Shown here: positions 25,260-34,026 of the stretch, piece after piece
How positions within the stretch are numbered: the first letter of the stretch is position 1
Layout: the number at the start of each line of letters is the position of its first letter
Assembly: GCF_003797765.1 (NCBI RefSeq)
Contig: NZ_RKMB01000001.1
Span: 248,001-312,000, forward strand
DNA length: 64,000 nucleotides
Origin: Ramlibacter sp. WS9
Lineage (GTDB): Bacteria; Pseudomonadota; Gammaproteobacteria; Burkholderiales; Burkholderiaceae_C
Direction of reading: 5' to 3'
Notes under the pieces: generated by a model
Database searches by the model: none
Seen by the model: only the letters and a program-made list of their open reading frames with translations
Told to the model about the DNA's origin: nothing
Position numbers and translations under genes: made by a program

Positions 25260-26696
25260 TCAGTGCGCGTCTTCGCCGGCGCTGCCAGTTCGGGTGGAAA
25301 CCGGTGTGGCGCCCATCGCGATGGGCTTGCCGATGAGCGCGGCGGCGAGGGCGGCCTCTGCAAGCCAGAACTGCTGCTGGGCATGGATCGCGGCCATCAC
25401 GGTCGCGATCTGGTCGCGGTTGTCGGCCAGCAGCTCGAAAACCCCGATCAGCATGCCGTTGTAGCGAAGCACGTTCTCTTCGGAGATCGTGGCGCGCAGG
25501 GGGACCACCTCGTCGCGGTAATGCCTGGCCAGATCGAGCGCCGTGCGGTAGGCCGAGTAGCTCTCGCGCAGCTGCGACGAGGCCGAACGAACGACCGCGT
25601 CGTACCGGTTGGCGGCGAGCAAAGACTGCGCGTTCATGGCCGCGCGTTGCGGTCCGCCCCAGTCGAACAGCGGCAAACGGACTTCGAGTTCGAAGCCGCG
25701 CGCGGTCTGCCGGGTCCCTTCGCGATTGTCGAAGACGGTGTCGCGCCGCACGCCGGCCTCCAGGTCGAGCAAGGAATTAAGTAACGCAATGCCCTGCGAG
25801 CGCCCGGCCGCCTCAAGCTGCAGCTTGGCGAGTTGCACGTCGAGACGCTGTTGCAAAGCGGCTGCGCTCACGTCGGCGGGTGCCTTCGGTTCCTTGGGCA
25901 GATCCGGCAGGCGGTCGGGCAACTTCAGTCCGCGCGCCTGTTCGGTGGCCAGGCCCAACTGGCGGACCAGCTCCTCGCGCGCGGCGGTTTCCGCGTGCCT
26001 CGCGGACGCCAGCTGCGAGGTGGCATCCGCATAGAAAGCGTGCTGCCGGGCGCGCTGCAATCGGGTGAAGTTGCCCACCTGCTGCATGCGGCGGGCGAGT
26101 TCGGCGCTGGCTTGCGCGCTTCGGTTGACCTGCTCGGCGTATGCGAGCAGTTGACGCGCCGCCACGGCGCGCACCCAGGCTTGGCGGACCTGGCTGACCT
26201 GTTCGACGACGTTGGCACTCAGCTGCGTCTTGGCCTGAGCGACCTGGTTGCGCGCAATCACCTGGCGTTGCGGCAACGTGAGCAGATCCAAGAGCCCGAA
26301 CGACAGCAGCCGTCCGATCTCGAGTTCCTGGCCGACGCGCACACGCTCGAAGGTGAAGATCGGATTACCGATGCGGCCGGCCTGGTTGGCGTTCGCCATG
26401 TCGGCCCAGCTTTGGGCGATCAATGCCTGCACCGATGGGCTGTTGGCCAGCGCGAGCTGCACGGCATCGTCCATGGAAAGTGGCTTGTCGAGCAGTTCGA
26501 CAGACAGCCGCTCGCGCGCCTGGCGCTGCAGGTCCGTGCGTGACAGTTCGAGCTTGCCGTTCGTGAAGCCGGGCGTGGCCCGGCTGGTCTCCTGCACGGC
26601 GTCATCGATATTCACGGTGGCGCAGCCGGCAAGGACCAGCACGGCGGCGGCAGCAACGGGGAAGCGTAGTTTTCTTGGCATGGCCGTCCTCGTCAT
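25260..26696 (-). CDS. TolC-family outer-membrane lipoprotein
   Basis: The 478-residue protein has a lipoprotein signal (VAAAAVLVLAGCATV) and two related helical halves typical of outer-membrane efflux channels (DDAVQLALANSPSVQALIAQ, GFELEVRLPLFDWGGPQRAAMNA). TolC-like proteins open a channel for tripartite pumps, yet no HlyD-type adaptor or RND pump is adjacent. It overlaps the preceding small gene by 4 nt and is followed by the multicopper oxidase, an order I associate with copper clusters of Burkholderiales. Confidence 0.9.
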   Translation of the reverse strand: MTRTAMPRKLRFPVAAAAVLVLAGCATVNIDDAVQETSRATPGFTNGKLELSRTDLQRQARERLSVELLDKPLSMDDAVQLALANSPSVQALIAQSWADMANANQAGRIGNPIFTFERVRVGQELEIGRLLSFGLLDLLTLPQRQVIARNQVAQAKTQLSANVVEQVSQVRQAWVRAVAARQLLAYAEQVNRSAQASAELARRMQQVGNFTRLQRARQHAFYADATSQLASARHAETAAREELVRQLGLATEQARGLKLPDRLPDLPKEPKAPADVSAAALQQRLDVQLAKLQLEAAGRSQGIALLNSLLDLEAGVRRDTVFDNREGTRQTARGFELEVRLPLFDWGGPQRAAMNAQSLLAANRYDAVVRSASSQLRESYSAYRTALDLARHYRDEVVPLRATISEENVLRYNGMLIGVFELLADNRDQIATVMAAIHAQQQFWLAEAALAAALIGKPIAMGATPVSTRTGSAGEDAH

Positions 26697-27028
26697 GGCT
26701 TGGCGTGGCCCGAGTGCGGGCCCTGGCCGGCCGGGGCCGTGCCTTGCGCTTCGTTGGCGTAGGCACGCCAGCCGCCGATGCGGCCCACGTTGTCGTTCGC
26801 CTCGCGCCACGCCAGCGGCTTTGGGTCAGCGAATGGCTGGTAGCCCTCCAGCGCGGAGCGGTACGTCAGGCCGTTGGCCACCGCAGCCGATGCGGCGGGC
26901 CGAGCGGCCGGGGCCGCCGGCGCTGGCGCAGACGGCGCCGCAGTCTGCTGGGCGTTGGCCGCCAGTGCGCCACTGAGAGTGAGCAGGACGGCCCAGCTTG
27001 GGCTGGAGAAAAGGGATAGGGGGAACAT
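26693..27028 (-). CDS. Small secreted protein, copper operon
   Basis: The 111-residue product has a signal peptide ending LAANAQ, an Ala/Pro-rich linker and a short conserved-looking core LTYRSALEGYQPFADPKPLAWREANDNVGRIGGWRAY, ending QGPHSGHAKP. No cysteine or clear metal motif apart from the His residues at the end. Its stop overlaps the TolC-like start by 4 nt, so the two are translationally coupled. A role in assembling or tuning the channel is a guess. Confidence 0.75.
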   Translation of the reverse strand: MFPLSLFSSPSWAVLLTLSGALAANAQQTAAPSAPAPAAPAARPAASAAVANGLTYRSALEGYQPFADPKPLAWREANDNVGRIGGWRAYANEAQGTAPAGQGPHSGHAKP

Positions 27029-27129
27029 GTAAACCTCGCGCGAAATGGATGGCGCGTGCCGGGTCGCATTGCCGGCACGGACGAGCGTGATCCCGGCGCC
27101 GCGGCATCAGCCGCGACGCGCCAGGGGGC

Positions 27130-27552
27130 TCAGGCGCGAGGTGGTTTGTCGGGAACGAGCAATGGCCGGCTGTGCGCCGCCATCAGAGGCTCACCCGGAT
27201 CGGCGCGGCCGGGCACGTCCGGAGCCACGACCCAAGGAGTCTGGGCAATGGCCACTGCGTGGCAACACGTGGCGCAGGCGCTGCACTTGTGCATCAGGTT
27301 CGAGGCGGAAGCGCCGACGCTGGTCTTGACGATGCTTTTGTCTGCCGGGGCCTTGGCCTCCGACTGATGCTTCGCATGATCGTGCCCAGGCGTGCCGGTC
27401 GCATGGTTGTGCTCTGCCGCGGCGACTTGCACTTGCACTTGCGCGTGGTGTGCCGTCCCCTGCCCGCAGAAGAGCATGGACGCAGCCGCGAATCCCTGAA
27501 TGGGAACCGCGAACATGACGATCCAGGCCAAGAACAATCGAAGGTACGGCAT
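27130..27552 (-). CDS. Cys/His-rich secreted protein at the head of the copper operon
   Basis: The 140-residue protein starts with a hydrophobic export segment (LRLFLAWIVMFAVPIQGFAAAS). It has a His-rich stretch (AAEHNHATGTPGHDHAKHQ) and a compact cysteine cluster (HKCSACATCCH, about residues 88-98), both suited to metal binding. I know similar proteins only as uncharacterised neighbours of copper genes, possibly DUF2946-like. It lies 101 bp upstream of the next small gene and is the first of the leftward copper operon. Confidence 0.75.
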   Translation of the reverse strand: MPYLRLFLAWIVMFAVPIQGFAAASMLFCGQGTAHHAQVQVQVAAAEHNHATGTPGHDHAKHQSEAKAPADKSIVKTSVGASASNLMHKCSACATCCHAVAIAQTPWVVAPDVPGRADPGEPLMAAHSRPLLVPDKPPRA

Positions 27553-27594
27553 CGCGTTTTGATTCTAGCGAACTCGAAAGCCCAGCAGTGGTCT

Positions 27595-28563
27595 CTACTC
27601 CGGCTTCACCCCGGCCTGGCGGGCGATCGCGCCCCAGCGTGCCACTTCGCCGCGCATGAAAGTTCTCAGTTCGTCGCGGGATGAAGCCTTGAGGTCGATA
27701 CCGAGCGTGCTCAGCCGCTCGCGCGTCGAAGGATGCGCCAGCGCGGCCGCGATCTCGGCGCGCAACCGCTCGACCACCTCGATCGGCGTGGTCGCCGGCG
27801 CGACAACGGCCCACCATTGGTTGAAATCCATGCCATCGATACCGGCTTCGCGTGCGGTGGGCACATTGGGCAGGGCGGGCAGCCGGACTTGGCCCGTCAC
27901 CACCAGCGGCGACAGCTTGCCGGCGCCGTAGAGGGAGCTGCCGCTCGCCAGCGTAGCGAAATGCGCGGCCACCATGCCCGCGGCCACGTCGGTCAAGGCC
28001 GGCGCCGAGCCGCGATAGGGTACGGCGACGTACTTGAAGGCGCCGCGCGATGCGAACACCTCCGCCGCCAAGTGGCTGCTGGAGCCCGCACCGCTGTGCG
28101 CGATCGCCAACGGCGCCGCCGTCTTCCTGGCGCGCTGAACGAACGCCTTGGCATCGCCGGCCTTGAATTCGGCGGGATTCGCAAACAGCACAAGGGGCGA
28201 AGTCCCGACGAGGCTGACCGGAGTGAAGTCGCGCAGCAGGTCGTAGGGCAGCTTGGCGACCACGGCCGGCTGGATGGCATGCGGCAACTCCACGATGGCG
28301 AGCGTGTAACCGTCGGGCGCGGCCTTGGCCGCGGCGTCGGTGCCGATCTGCCCGGATGCGCCGGAGCGGTTGTCGACGATGACGCTCTGGCCGAGCGTGG
28401 CGCTCATGCGCTGCGCGATCGCCCGCGCGATGGCGTCGGTGCTGCCACCGGGCGCCCACGGCACGATGAGTTTCACGGGCTTGTCGGGATAGGCGGCGTG
28501 CGCCATTGTGGTGGCGGCGGTGAGGGCCGCCGCGACGATCAGGGAAGTGAGGGAGCGAAGCAT
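27595..28563 (-). CDS. Bug-family tripartite tricarboxylate transporter substrate-binding protein
   Basis: The 322-residue periplasmic protein has a signal peptide (LIVAAALTAATTMAHA) and the Bug/TctC hallmarks YPDKPVKLIVPWAPGGSTD and NRSGASGQIGTDAAAKAAPDGYTL. It binds a carboxylate ligand. The membrane components TctA/TctB are not adjacent, as is usual for the many orphan Bug proteins of Burkholderiales. It is the last gene of a block with a PLP enzyme (15-nt gap) and a porin, so the ligand is probably the substrate of that enzyme. Confidence 0.93.
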   Translation of the reverse strand: MLRSLTSLIVAAALTAATTMAHAAYPDKPVKLIVPWAPGGSTDAIARAIAQRMSATLGQSVIVDNRSGASGQIGTDAAAKAAPDGYTLAIVELPHAIQPAVVAKLPYDLLRDFTPVSLVGTSPLVLFANPAEFKAGDAKAFVQRARKTAAPLAIAHSGAGSSSHLAAEVFASRGAFKYVAVPYRGSAPALTDVAAGMVAAHFATLASGSSLYGAGKLSPLVVTGQVRLPALPNVPTAREAGIDGMDFNQWWAVVAPATTPIEVVERLRAEIAAALAHPSTRERLSTLGIDLKASSRDELRTFMRGEVARWGAIARQAGVKPE

Positions 28564-28578
28564 GTCAAGCCTTTCGAG

Positions 28579-29745
28579 TCAGGATAAAGCAGCGGGTTCG
28601 AAGGGATCGCGGTCACCCTTCGCGGTCAGGATGAGCAACGCGTGTTCGGAAGGGGCGATTCGCTGGTCTGCCAGCAGTTGCGTCAAGGCGCCGACGGTGG
28701 AGCCGGCGCAGAGTTCCACCCACAGGCCTTCCTGCGCGAGACGGGTCGCGCCGCGGAAAGCCTGGCCGTCATCGACCACGGCCGCGCCACCGCCGCTGGA
28801 TCGCACGGCGTGCAGCTGCTGCAGCGTCACAGTGCCGCCCGCGATCGAGAACTGCGCCGTCGTGCCGGGAAACTCGTTTTGCGCCGGCGCGCCTTCCAGC
28901 ACCTTGGCCAGGCGCGCAAACGGCTCGACCACCCACAGCCGTGGCAGCCTCTCGATGAGCCCGGCCGCGAGCAGGTCCCGGAATCCGCTGTAGATGCCCC
29001 ACAGCAGGTCGCCGCGCGCCGTGGGCACGAGCACGTGATCAGGCACGCAACCGTCGGCCACGCACTCCAGTGCGATCGCGCGATAGCCCTCGACACCGAA
29101 GGCGGGACTGCCGACGGGCGGCAGGCAGTAGTTGGTCAAAGCGAACGCGCCGTCATCCTCCACTCGCCGGCGCACATGCTCCCATCGGTCGGCGCCGCGA
29201 TCGAAGGCCACGCGACGCGCCCCCAGGCGCTGCAAGGCGCGCACAAATGTCTCAGGCATTGCCTGATAAGTCGCCGCCTCGCAGGCCAGGCCCGCGGCGG
29301 CGCAGTACGCCGCCGCCGAGATGGCTGCGTTGCCGCTGGAGGCGAGCACCACGGACTGCGCGCCGGCATCCAGTGCGCGCGTGACGCCTTGCGACGACAT
29401 CCGGTCCTTGTGGGAGCCGGTCGGGTTCATGCCTTCGTGCTTGACGCTCAGCCGCGCCACGCCAAGGTCGGCGGCCAGGCGCGGCAACTCCATGCACGGT
29501 GTCTCGCCTTCGCCCAGCGACACGCCGGAGAGGTACGGCAACCACGCCCCCCAGCGAAAGCCGGAGCCGGAGGGTTGCAGCGATGTGGGCAGGTCGGCGT
29601 AGACCGCTTCGAGGCTCGAGGGCTTTTGGGTCCGTTCACAAACCGGGCAGCCGCGGGGGTAGTCGCCGATGTCCAGCACGTGCGAACAGCTGATGCAACG
29701 CAGGTGGGACAGGCGCGGGTTGCGCTGGAAACGGCGGGGGTTCAT
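28579..29745 (-). CDS. PLP-dependent enzyme, threonine-synthase-like
   Basis: The 388-residue fold-type II enzyme carries the PLP lysine in MNPTGSHKDRMSSQGV and the phosphate-binding SSGNAAISAAAY. An N-terminal zinc-ribbon-like motif C17-x2-C20...C33-x2-C36 (LRCISCSHVLDIGDYPRGCPVC) is also found in some threonine synthases. The gene is distant from any hom/thrB, and its Bug and porin neighbours suggest catabolism (a beta-elimination or beta-replacement on an imported amino or hydroxy acid) rather than threonine synthesis. The reaction is not determined by sequence. Confidence 0.82.
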   Translation of the reverse strand: MNPRRFQRNPRLSHLRCISCSHVLDIGDYPRGCPVCERTQKPSSLEAVYADLPTSLQPSGSGFRWGAWLPYLSGVSLGEGETPCMELPRLAADLGVARLSVKHEGMNPTGSHKDRMSSQGVTRALDAGAQSVVLASSGNAAISAAAYCAAAGLACEAATYQAMPETFVRALQRLGARRVAFDRGADRWEHVRRRVEDDGAFALTNYCLPPVGSPAFGVEGYRAIALECVADGCVPDHVLVPTARGDLLWGIYSGFRDLLAAGLIERLPRLWVVEPFARLAKVLEGAPAQNEFPGTTAQFSIAGGTVTLQQLHAVRSSGGGAAVVDDGQAFRGATRLAQEGLWVELCAGSTVGALTQLLADQRIAPSEHALLILTAKGDRDPFEPAALS

Positions 29746-29784
29746 CGTTGACTACTGCGTTGTAAAAAAAGAAGGGCTGGAGAT

Positions 29785-30798
29785 TCAGAAGCGGTGCCGC
29801 AGACCCGCGACCAACGACGACGGCGACGGACCGTTGAGGCCGTTGTCCAGGCCGAAGGTCGCGCCATTCTGGTTGCGCAGCTTGGCGTAGCGGAAATACA
29901 GATCCGTTCGCTTGGACAGCAGGTACTCCGCGCCGATGCTGTAGCCCTTGGCGTCGCGGTCCGGCGCGGTCTTGTCGTTGACGCGGCCGACGGTGGCCTG
30001 CAGCGTCAGCGCCCCAATCGGTACGCCGACGCCGATCCAGTAGTTGGCCTCGTCCAGATTGGCCGCGCCTTCCTCGCGGATGCGGTAGGCGCCATAGAGC
30101 TTGGCGGCACCGAAATCGTAGGAGCCGCCCAGGGAGTGCCAGGTGCGGCGATCCGTCGCGGCAGCGTTGCGCAGGCTGTCATAGCCGTACGCGAGGTACA
30201 GCGGGCCGTTGTAGTACTGCAGCGACGCGCCGACATCATCCAGCGCGCCGGAGACTCCACCGGCGCGCTCGCCGAACGCGTACATCACGCGACCGACGAA
30301 ACCGGCCATGCGCGGCGTCTCGTAGACGATGGCGTTGTCGGAGCGGAACACCGTGTTGGCATAGGTGTTGGGCGGCGAAGCGACGGAGCCGGCATCGAAC
30401 GGGTCCATGCCGAAGACGGCGCGCGCCTCGGGCCGGAACTGGCGCCCGAAGGTGACCTGGCCCCAGTGGCCGCCCAGGCCGACCCAGCTCTGGCGGTTGA
30501 ACATCAGGCCGCCGCCGGTGCCGGCGCCGCTGCCGTTGTCGGCGTTCACCGCGGCTTCCAGGCTGAAGATGGCACGCAGGCCGCCACCGAGGTCTTCGGT
30601 GCCACGGAAACCCAGTCGCGACGCCGAGCCTTGGCCGGAAACCAGACGAGTGGCCGAAACGCCGGCGCCGTTGGAGGCGCGCTCGACGGCGGTGTCGACG
30701 ATGCCGTAAAGCGTCACGGAGGATTGCGCCCAAGCGCCGCAGGCGCCGGCCGCAAGCGCCGCGGCGAACGCGGGCTTGAACAGGTTTTTTGTTTTCAT
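29785..30798 (-). CDS. Gram-negative porin
   Basis: The 337-residue outer-membrane trimeric porin has a signal peptide (AFAAALAAGACGAWAQ), then the family start SSVTLYGIVDTAVERASN, PEFRG-like RLGFRGTEDLGGGLRAIFSLEA, the eyelet region FGRQFRPEARAVFGMDPF, and ends in a terminal Phe (VAGLRHRF), the assembly signal. It likely provides the uptake route for the substrate bound by the Bug protein, since it is in the same leftward block (39-nt gap to the PLP gene). Confidence 0.93.
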   Translation of the reverse strand: MKTKNLFKPAFAAALAAGACGAWAQSSVTLYGIVDTAVERASNGAGVSATRLVSGQGSASRLGFRGTEDLGGGLRAIFSLEAAVNADNGSGAGTGGGLMFNRQSWVGLGGHWGQVTFGRQFRPEARAVFGMDPFDAGSVASPPNTYANTVFRSDNAIVYETPRMAGFVGRVMYAFGERAGGVSGALDDVGASLQYYNGPLYLAYGYDSLRNAAATDRRTWHSLGGSYDFGAAKLYGAYRIREEGAANLDEANYWIGVGVPIGALTLQATVGRVNDKTAPDRDAKGYSIGAEYLLSKRTDLYFRYAKLRNQNGATFGLDNGLNGPSPSSLVAGLRHRF

Positions 30799-30838
30799 TG
30801 TGTGGAGGTGTGTGAGCTGATCGTGAGAGCGGATCGAT

Positions 30839-31291
30839 CTACTTGGAGGGGGCCGCTTCGATCAGCTTGAGGGCCTGCTTCATGTTCTCGACGGCCTCGG
30901 TCTCCAGCGCCTCGTAGACCGGCCTCTCGTGGGCGAGCTGCGCGAAGATCTCGCGCGCCTTGGCGATCTTGGCCGGATCGGTCGCCTTGGGATTGGCCAG
31001 CGCCGCCTCGAGCCGCTTGTACTCGCTGGACAGGAAGGCCGGCTGCTCGCCCAGTTCGCGCAAGCCGGCGTTGGTCAGGCTGCGAATTCGCAGCAGCATC
31101 TTGATGTCGGCCTGGTCCATCTGGCCCTGGGCTCGCTCCAGCGCGAGCCGGGCCTGGATGGCTTCCTTGCTGTCCAACTTCTTGGCGGATGCCAGCTGCT
31201 GATACCTGGCGATGTCCGGTCCGAAGTCGTGGGCCTGCGCCGCGGCGGCGAACAGCAGCAGGGATGGAATCAGTGCGATGCGAATGTTCAT
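30839..31291 (-). CDS. Secreted helical protein of unknown function
   Basis: The 150-residue product has a signal peptide (LIPSLLLFAAAAQAH) and an all-helical mature part (IARYQQLASAKKLDSKEAIQARLALERAQGQMDQADIKMLLRIRSL...). The helix lengths and the KMLLRIRSLT segment faintly recall the periplasmic chorismate-mutase-like fold, but the catalytic residues are not evident. It is the first gene after the LysR-divergent promoter region and probably belongs to the same uptake system. Confidence 0.7.
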   Translation of the reverse strand: MNIRIALIPSLLLFAAAAQAHDFGPDIARYQQLASAKKLDSKEAIQARLALERAQGQMDQADIKMLLRIRSLTNAGLRELGEQPAFLSSEYKRLEAALANPKATDPAKIAKAREIFAQLAHERPVYEALETEAVENMKQALKLIEAAPSK

Positions 31292-31361
31292 TTTCTCTCT
31301 CCTGAGTAGTGATCGAGCATTGGCAGTCTAGGAAGCAGGCGATAAGATGATTGATAGAGTT

Positions 31362-31377
31362 CTTATCACTTGATAAG
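31362..31377. promoter_or_regulatory. Perfect dyad at the LysR gene promoter
   Basis: CTTATCA and TGATAAG (2-nt gap) form a perfect palindrome 10 bp upstream of the LysR start; a further GATAAG lies at 31341-31346. The site sits in the divergent region with the leftward uptake operon and is a plausible LysR autoregulatory or activation site. Confidence 0.6.
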
Positions 31378-31387
31378 CAGGATTTAT

Positions 31388-32314
31388 ATGCGTGTGACCG
31401 AGATCGAGACCTTCCGCGCGCTCATGTCGAGCGGCTCCGCACGCAAGGCGGCCGCGCTGCTCGGGGTGACGCAGCCCGCGGTCAGCCAGTCGCTCAAACG
31501 GCTGGAAACCGAGGCAGGCTTCGAGCTGTTCCAGCGGCTGCGGGGTCGGCTGCATCCCACGCCAGAAGCCAAGGCCCTCCTGATCGACGTCGAGAGGATG
31601 TTCGTCGGCTTGAGCGCCATCGAACACCGGGTCCGCACCCTGCGCGAGTTCGGGCTGGACCAACTGCAAGTCGCTTGCTATCCGGCCTTTGGCCTGGGGT
31701 TCATGCCCCGATGCCTGGAGAAGCTGGCCGCGTCAACCAAGGCTGAAGGTCGGCCCCAGGTGTCGCTGCAGATCCTGAGTTCCAAGGAGGTTCGTGAACG
31801 CGTTGTGACGGGGCAAGCCGACTTCGGGCTGATGGCGGATGAAGTGTCGGTGGAGGGACTCGAAGCCACGACATTCGCCAGATTCGCCGGTGTCGTCGTG
31901 ATGAAGAAGGGGCATCCTTTGGCGCGGCACAAGCACATCCGCCCCGAACAATTGGCGGAAGTGCCGTTTCTCGCGCTGAATCCGGAAGACGCGTCCCGCC
32001 GGCGCCTGGAGGCCATGCTGGCCGAGCACGGCGTCTCGCTGTCGGTTGCCGTTCATACGCCCTACGCGGTGAGCGTGTGCGAGATGGCACTGCGCGGGCT
32101 GGGCGTAGGGATCATCAATCCCATCACCGCGGTGGACTACGCGGAGCGTGGGCTGGTGATCCGGCGATTGAGCATCGACGTGACGTTCTCGTGCTACCTC
32201 GCGATTCCGGCGGGCAAGGTGTTGTCGGGCACGGCGAAGCGGTTTCTTTCGCTCATGCGCAAGCAGCTCCAGGAGGACGAGCAGAAGTTGCGCGACTACC
32301 TCAAAGCCGTGTAG
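31388..32314 (+). CDS. LysR-family transcriptional regulator
   Basis: The 308-residue regulator has an N-terminal winged helix (ETFRALMSSGSARKAAALLGVTQPAVSQSLKRLE) and a C-terminal periplasmic-binding-like domain. AGGA sits 7 nt before the ATG at 31388, which decides the start over an upstream in-frame TTG. It is divergent from the porin/PLP/Bug block, which it most likely activates in response to the transported compound. Confidence 0.93.
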   Translation: MRVTEIETFRALMSSGSARKAAALLGVTQPAVSQSLKRLETEAGFELFQRLRGRLHPTPEAKALLIDVERMFVGLSAIEHRVRTLREFGLDQLQVACYPAFGLGFMPRCLEKLAASTKAEGRPQVSLQILSSKEVRERVVTGQADFGLMADEVSVEGLEATTFARFAGVVVMKKGHPLARHKHIRPEQLAEVPFLALNPEDASRRRLEAMLAEHGVSLSVAVHTPYAVSVCEMALRGLGVGIINPITAVDYAERGLVIRRLSIDVTFSCYLAIPAGKVLSGTAKRFLSLMRKQLQEDEQKLRDYLKAV

Positions 32315-32346
32315 GCGAACGAATATTCGGTGCCGAAAGACGGCGC

Positions 32347-33840
32347 CTACTGGAAAGCCACCTCGTCGAAGCTGCGCAGCTTGCGGCTGTGAAGCCGCTG
32401 GCTGCCTTCGTCGCGCAGGATCTCGATGGCGCGCATGCCGATGCGCAGGTGCTGGTCGACACGCTCGCGGTAGAAATGGTTGGCCATGCCGGGCAGTTTG
32501 ATTTCGCCGTGCAGCGGCTTGTCGGAGACGCACAGCAGCGTGCCGTACGGCACGCGGAAGCGGAACCCGTTCGCGGCGATGGTGGCGCTTTCCATGTCCA
32601 GCGCCACGGCGCGGCTCTGGCTGAAGCGGCGCTGCGGCACATTGCCGGGCAGCAACTCCCAGTTGCGGTTGTCGGTGGAGGCGACGGTGCCGGTGCGCAT
32701 GATGCGCTTCAGGTCCGCGCCGTTGAAGCCGGTCACGTCGGCCACGGCCTTTTCCAGCGCGAGCTGGATTTCGGCCAGCGCGGGAATCGGCACCCACAGC
32801 GGCAGTTCCTCATCCAGCACGTGGTCTTCACGCACGTAGGCGTGGGCCAGCACGTAGTCTCCCAGCTGCTGGCTGTTGCGCAGGCCGGCGCAGTGGCCCA
32901 GCATCATCCAGGCATGTGGGCGCAGCACCGCGACGTGGTCGGTGATGGTCTTGGCGTTGGCGGGGCCGACACCGATGTTGATCATGGTGATGCCGCCGTG
33001 GTTGGGGCGCGTCAGGTGGTAGGCCGGCATCTGCGGCAGGCGCGGCGGCACGGCGCCGTAATCATCGGCGGCTTCCCTCGTGATGCCCGCGCGCCGCGTG
33101 ACCACGTTGCCCGGTTCGATGAACGCGGTGTAGTCGCTGTCCGCCTTGGCCATCTCCTCGTGCCCCAGGCGCACGAACTCGTCGATGTAGAACTGGTAGT
33201 TGGTGAACAGCACGAAGTTCTGGAACCAGTCGGGCGCGGTGCCGGTGTAGTGGCGCAGGCGGTGCAGCGAATAGTCCACGCGCGCGGCTGTGAAGAGGGC
33301 GAGCGGCTGCGCCTCGCCGGGGCGCGCCTCCCAGGTGCCGTTGGCGATGCCGTCGTCCATGGCGCCGAGATCGGGCAGGTCGAACACGTCGCGCATCAGC
33401 ATCCGCCGCTCGGGGCTGAGCGTGCCTTCGATGTGGTCGTTCTCGGCAAACGAGAAGTGGATCGGGATGGGCTGCGTGCTGGTGCCGACTTCCAGCTCGA
33501 CGCCGTGGTTTTGCAGCAGCAGCCGGAACTGCTCCAGATAGTAGTTGCCGTACAGGTCGGGCCGCGTCAGCGTGGTTTCGAACCGGCCGGCGCCGGCGAC
33601 GAAGCCATACGACAGCCCCGAGGCTTCCAGCGCGGCCTGGCGCACCACCGTATCGGTGTGGATGCGCACGAACGGGTAGCAGGCGCGCACGTGCCCGGGC
33701 ATGGCTTCACCGGCCACGAAGCGCTGCATCGCGCTGCGCAAATGGTCGATCTGCTGGGTGTAGATCGTGCGGACCTGATCCAGCGCGCTGACCGGGTCGC
33801 TGTGGCGGGAAGGTGCGATGAACGGCGGCATATAGGGCAT
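32347..33840 (-). CDS. amn: AMP nucleosidase
   Basis: This cytoplasmic enzyme cleaves AMP to adenine and ribose 5-phosphate and helps set adenylate levels. The 497-residue length matches the E. coli enzyme. The N-terminal regulatory domain is followed by the nucleoside-phosphorylase-like domain with GGITMINIGVGPANAKTITDH, HAWMMLGHCAGLR and the ribose-binding block VALDMESATIAANGFRFRVPYGTLLCVSDKPLHGE. It is transcribed alone and is divergent from the small gene at 34027. Confidence 0.95.
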   Translation of the reverse strand: MPYMPPFIAPSRHSDPVSALDQVRTIYTQQIDHLRSAMQRFVAGEAMPGHVRACYPFVRIHTDTVVRQAALEASGLSYGFVAGAGRFETTLTRPDLYGNYYLEQFRLLLQNHGVELEVGTSTQPIPIHFSFAENDHIEGTLSPERRMLMRDVFDLPDLGAMDDGIANGTWEARPGEAQPLALFTAARVDYSLHRLRHYTGTAPDWFQNFVLFTNYQFYIDEFVRLGHEEMAKADSDYTAFIEPGNVVTRRAGITREAADDYGAVPPRLPQMPAYHLTRPNHGGITMINIGVGPANAKTITDHVAVLRPHAWMMLGHCAGLRNSQQLGDYVLAHAYVREDHVLDEELPLWVPIPALAEIQLALEKAVADVTGFNGADLKRIMRTGTVASTDNRNWELLPGNVPQRRFSQSRAVALDMESATIAANGFRFRVPYGTLLCVSDKPLHGEIKLPGMANHFYRERVDQHLRIGMRAIEILRDEGSQRLHSRKLRSFDEVAFQ

Positions 33841-33878
33841 ATGGGCCTATTGTGCAACGCACGAAAGCCGCCTGCTTC

Positions 33879-33911
33879 GTACCGCTGATGTACCGCTGAC
33901 GTACTGCTGAG
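33879..33911 (+). repeat. Three 11-bp tandem repeats upstream of a small gene
   Basis: GTACCGCTGAT, GTACCGCTGAC and GTACTGCTGAG follow each other without gaps, so the unit equals one helical turn. They lie in the amn/34027 divergent region, about 115 bp before the small gene. A perfect 7-bp inverted repeat TGTAACG/CGTTACA (33936-33942 and 33954-33960) follows. Confidence 0.55.
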
Positions 33912-34026
33912 TGTGCGAGAAAGCGTCCTACAAGCTGTAACGAAGGCAGATGACGTTACAAGACCTCTGCCTCGGCCAAAGTTCACCCCACACCAACAAG
34001 GTTTGAACCTCACAGGAGTTGAGCGA

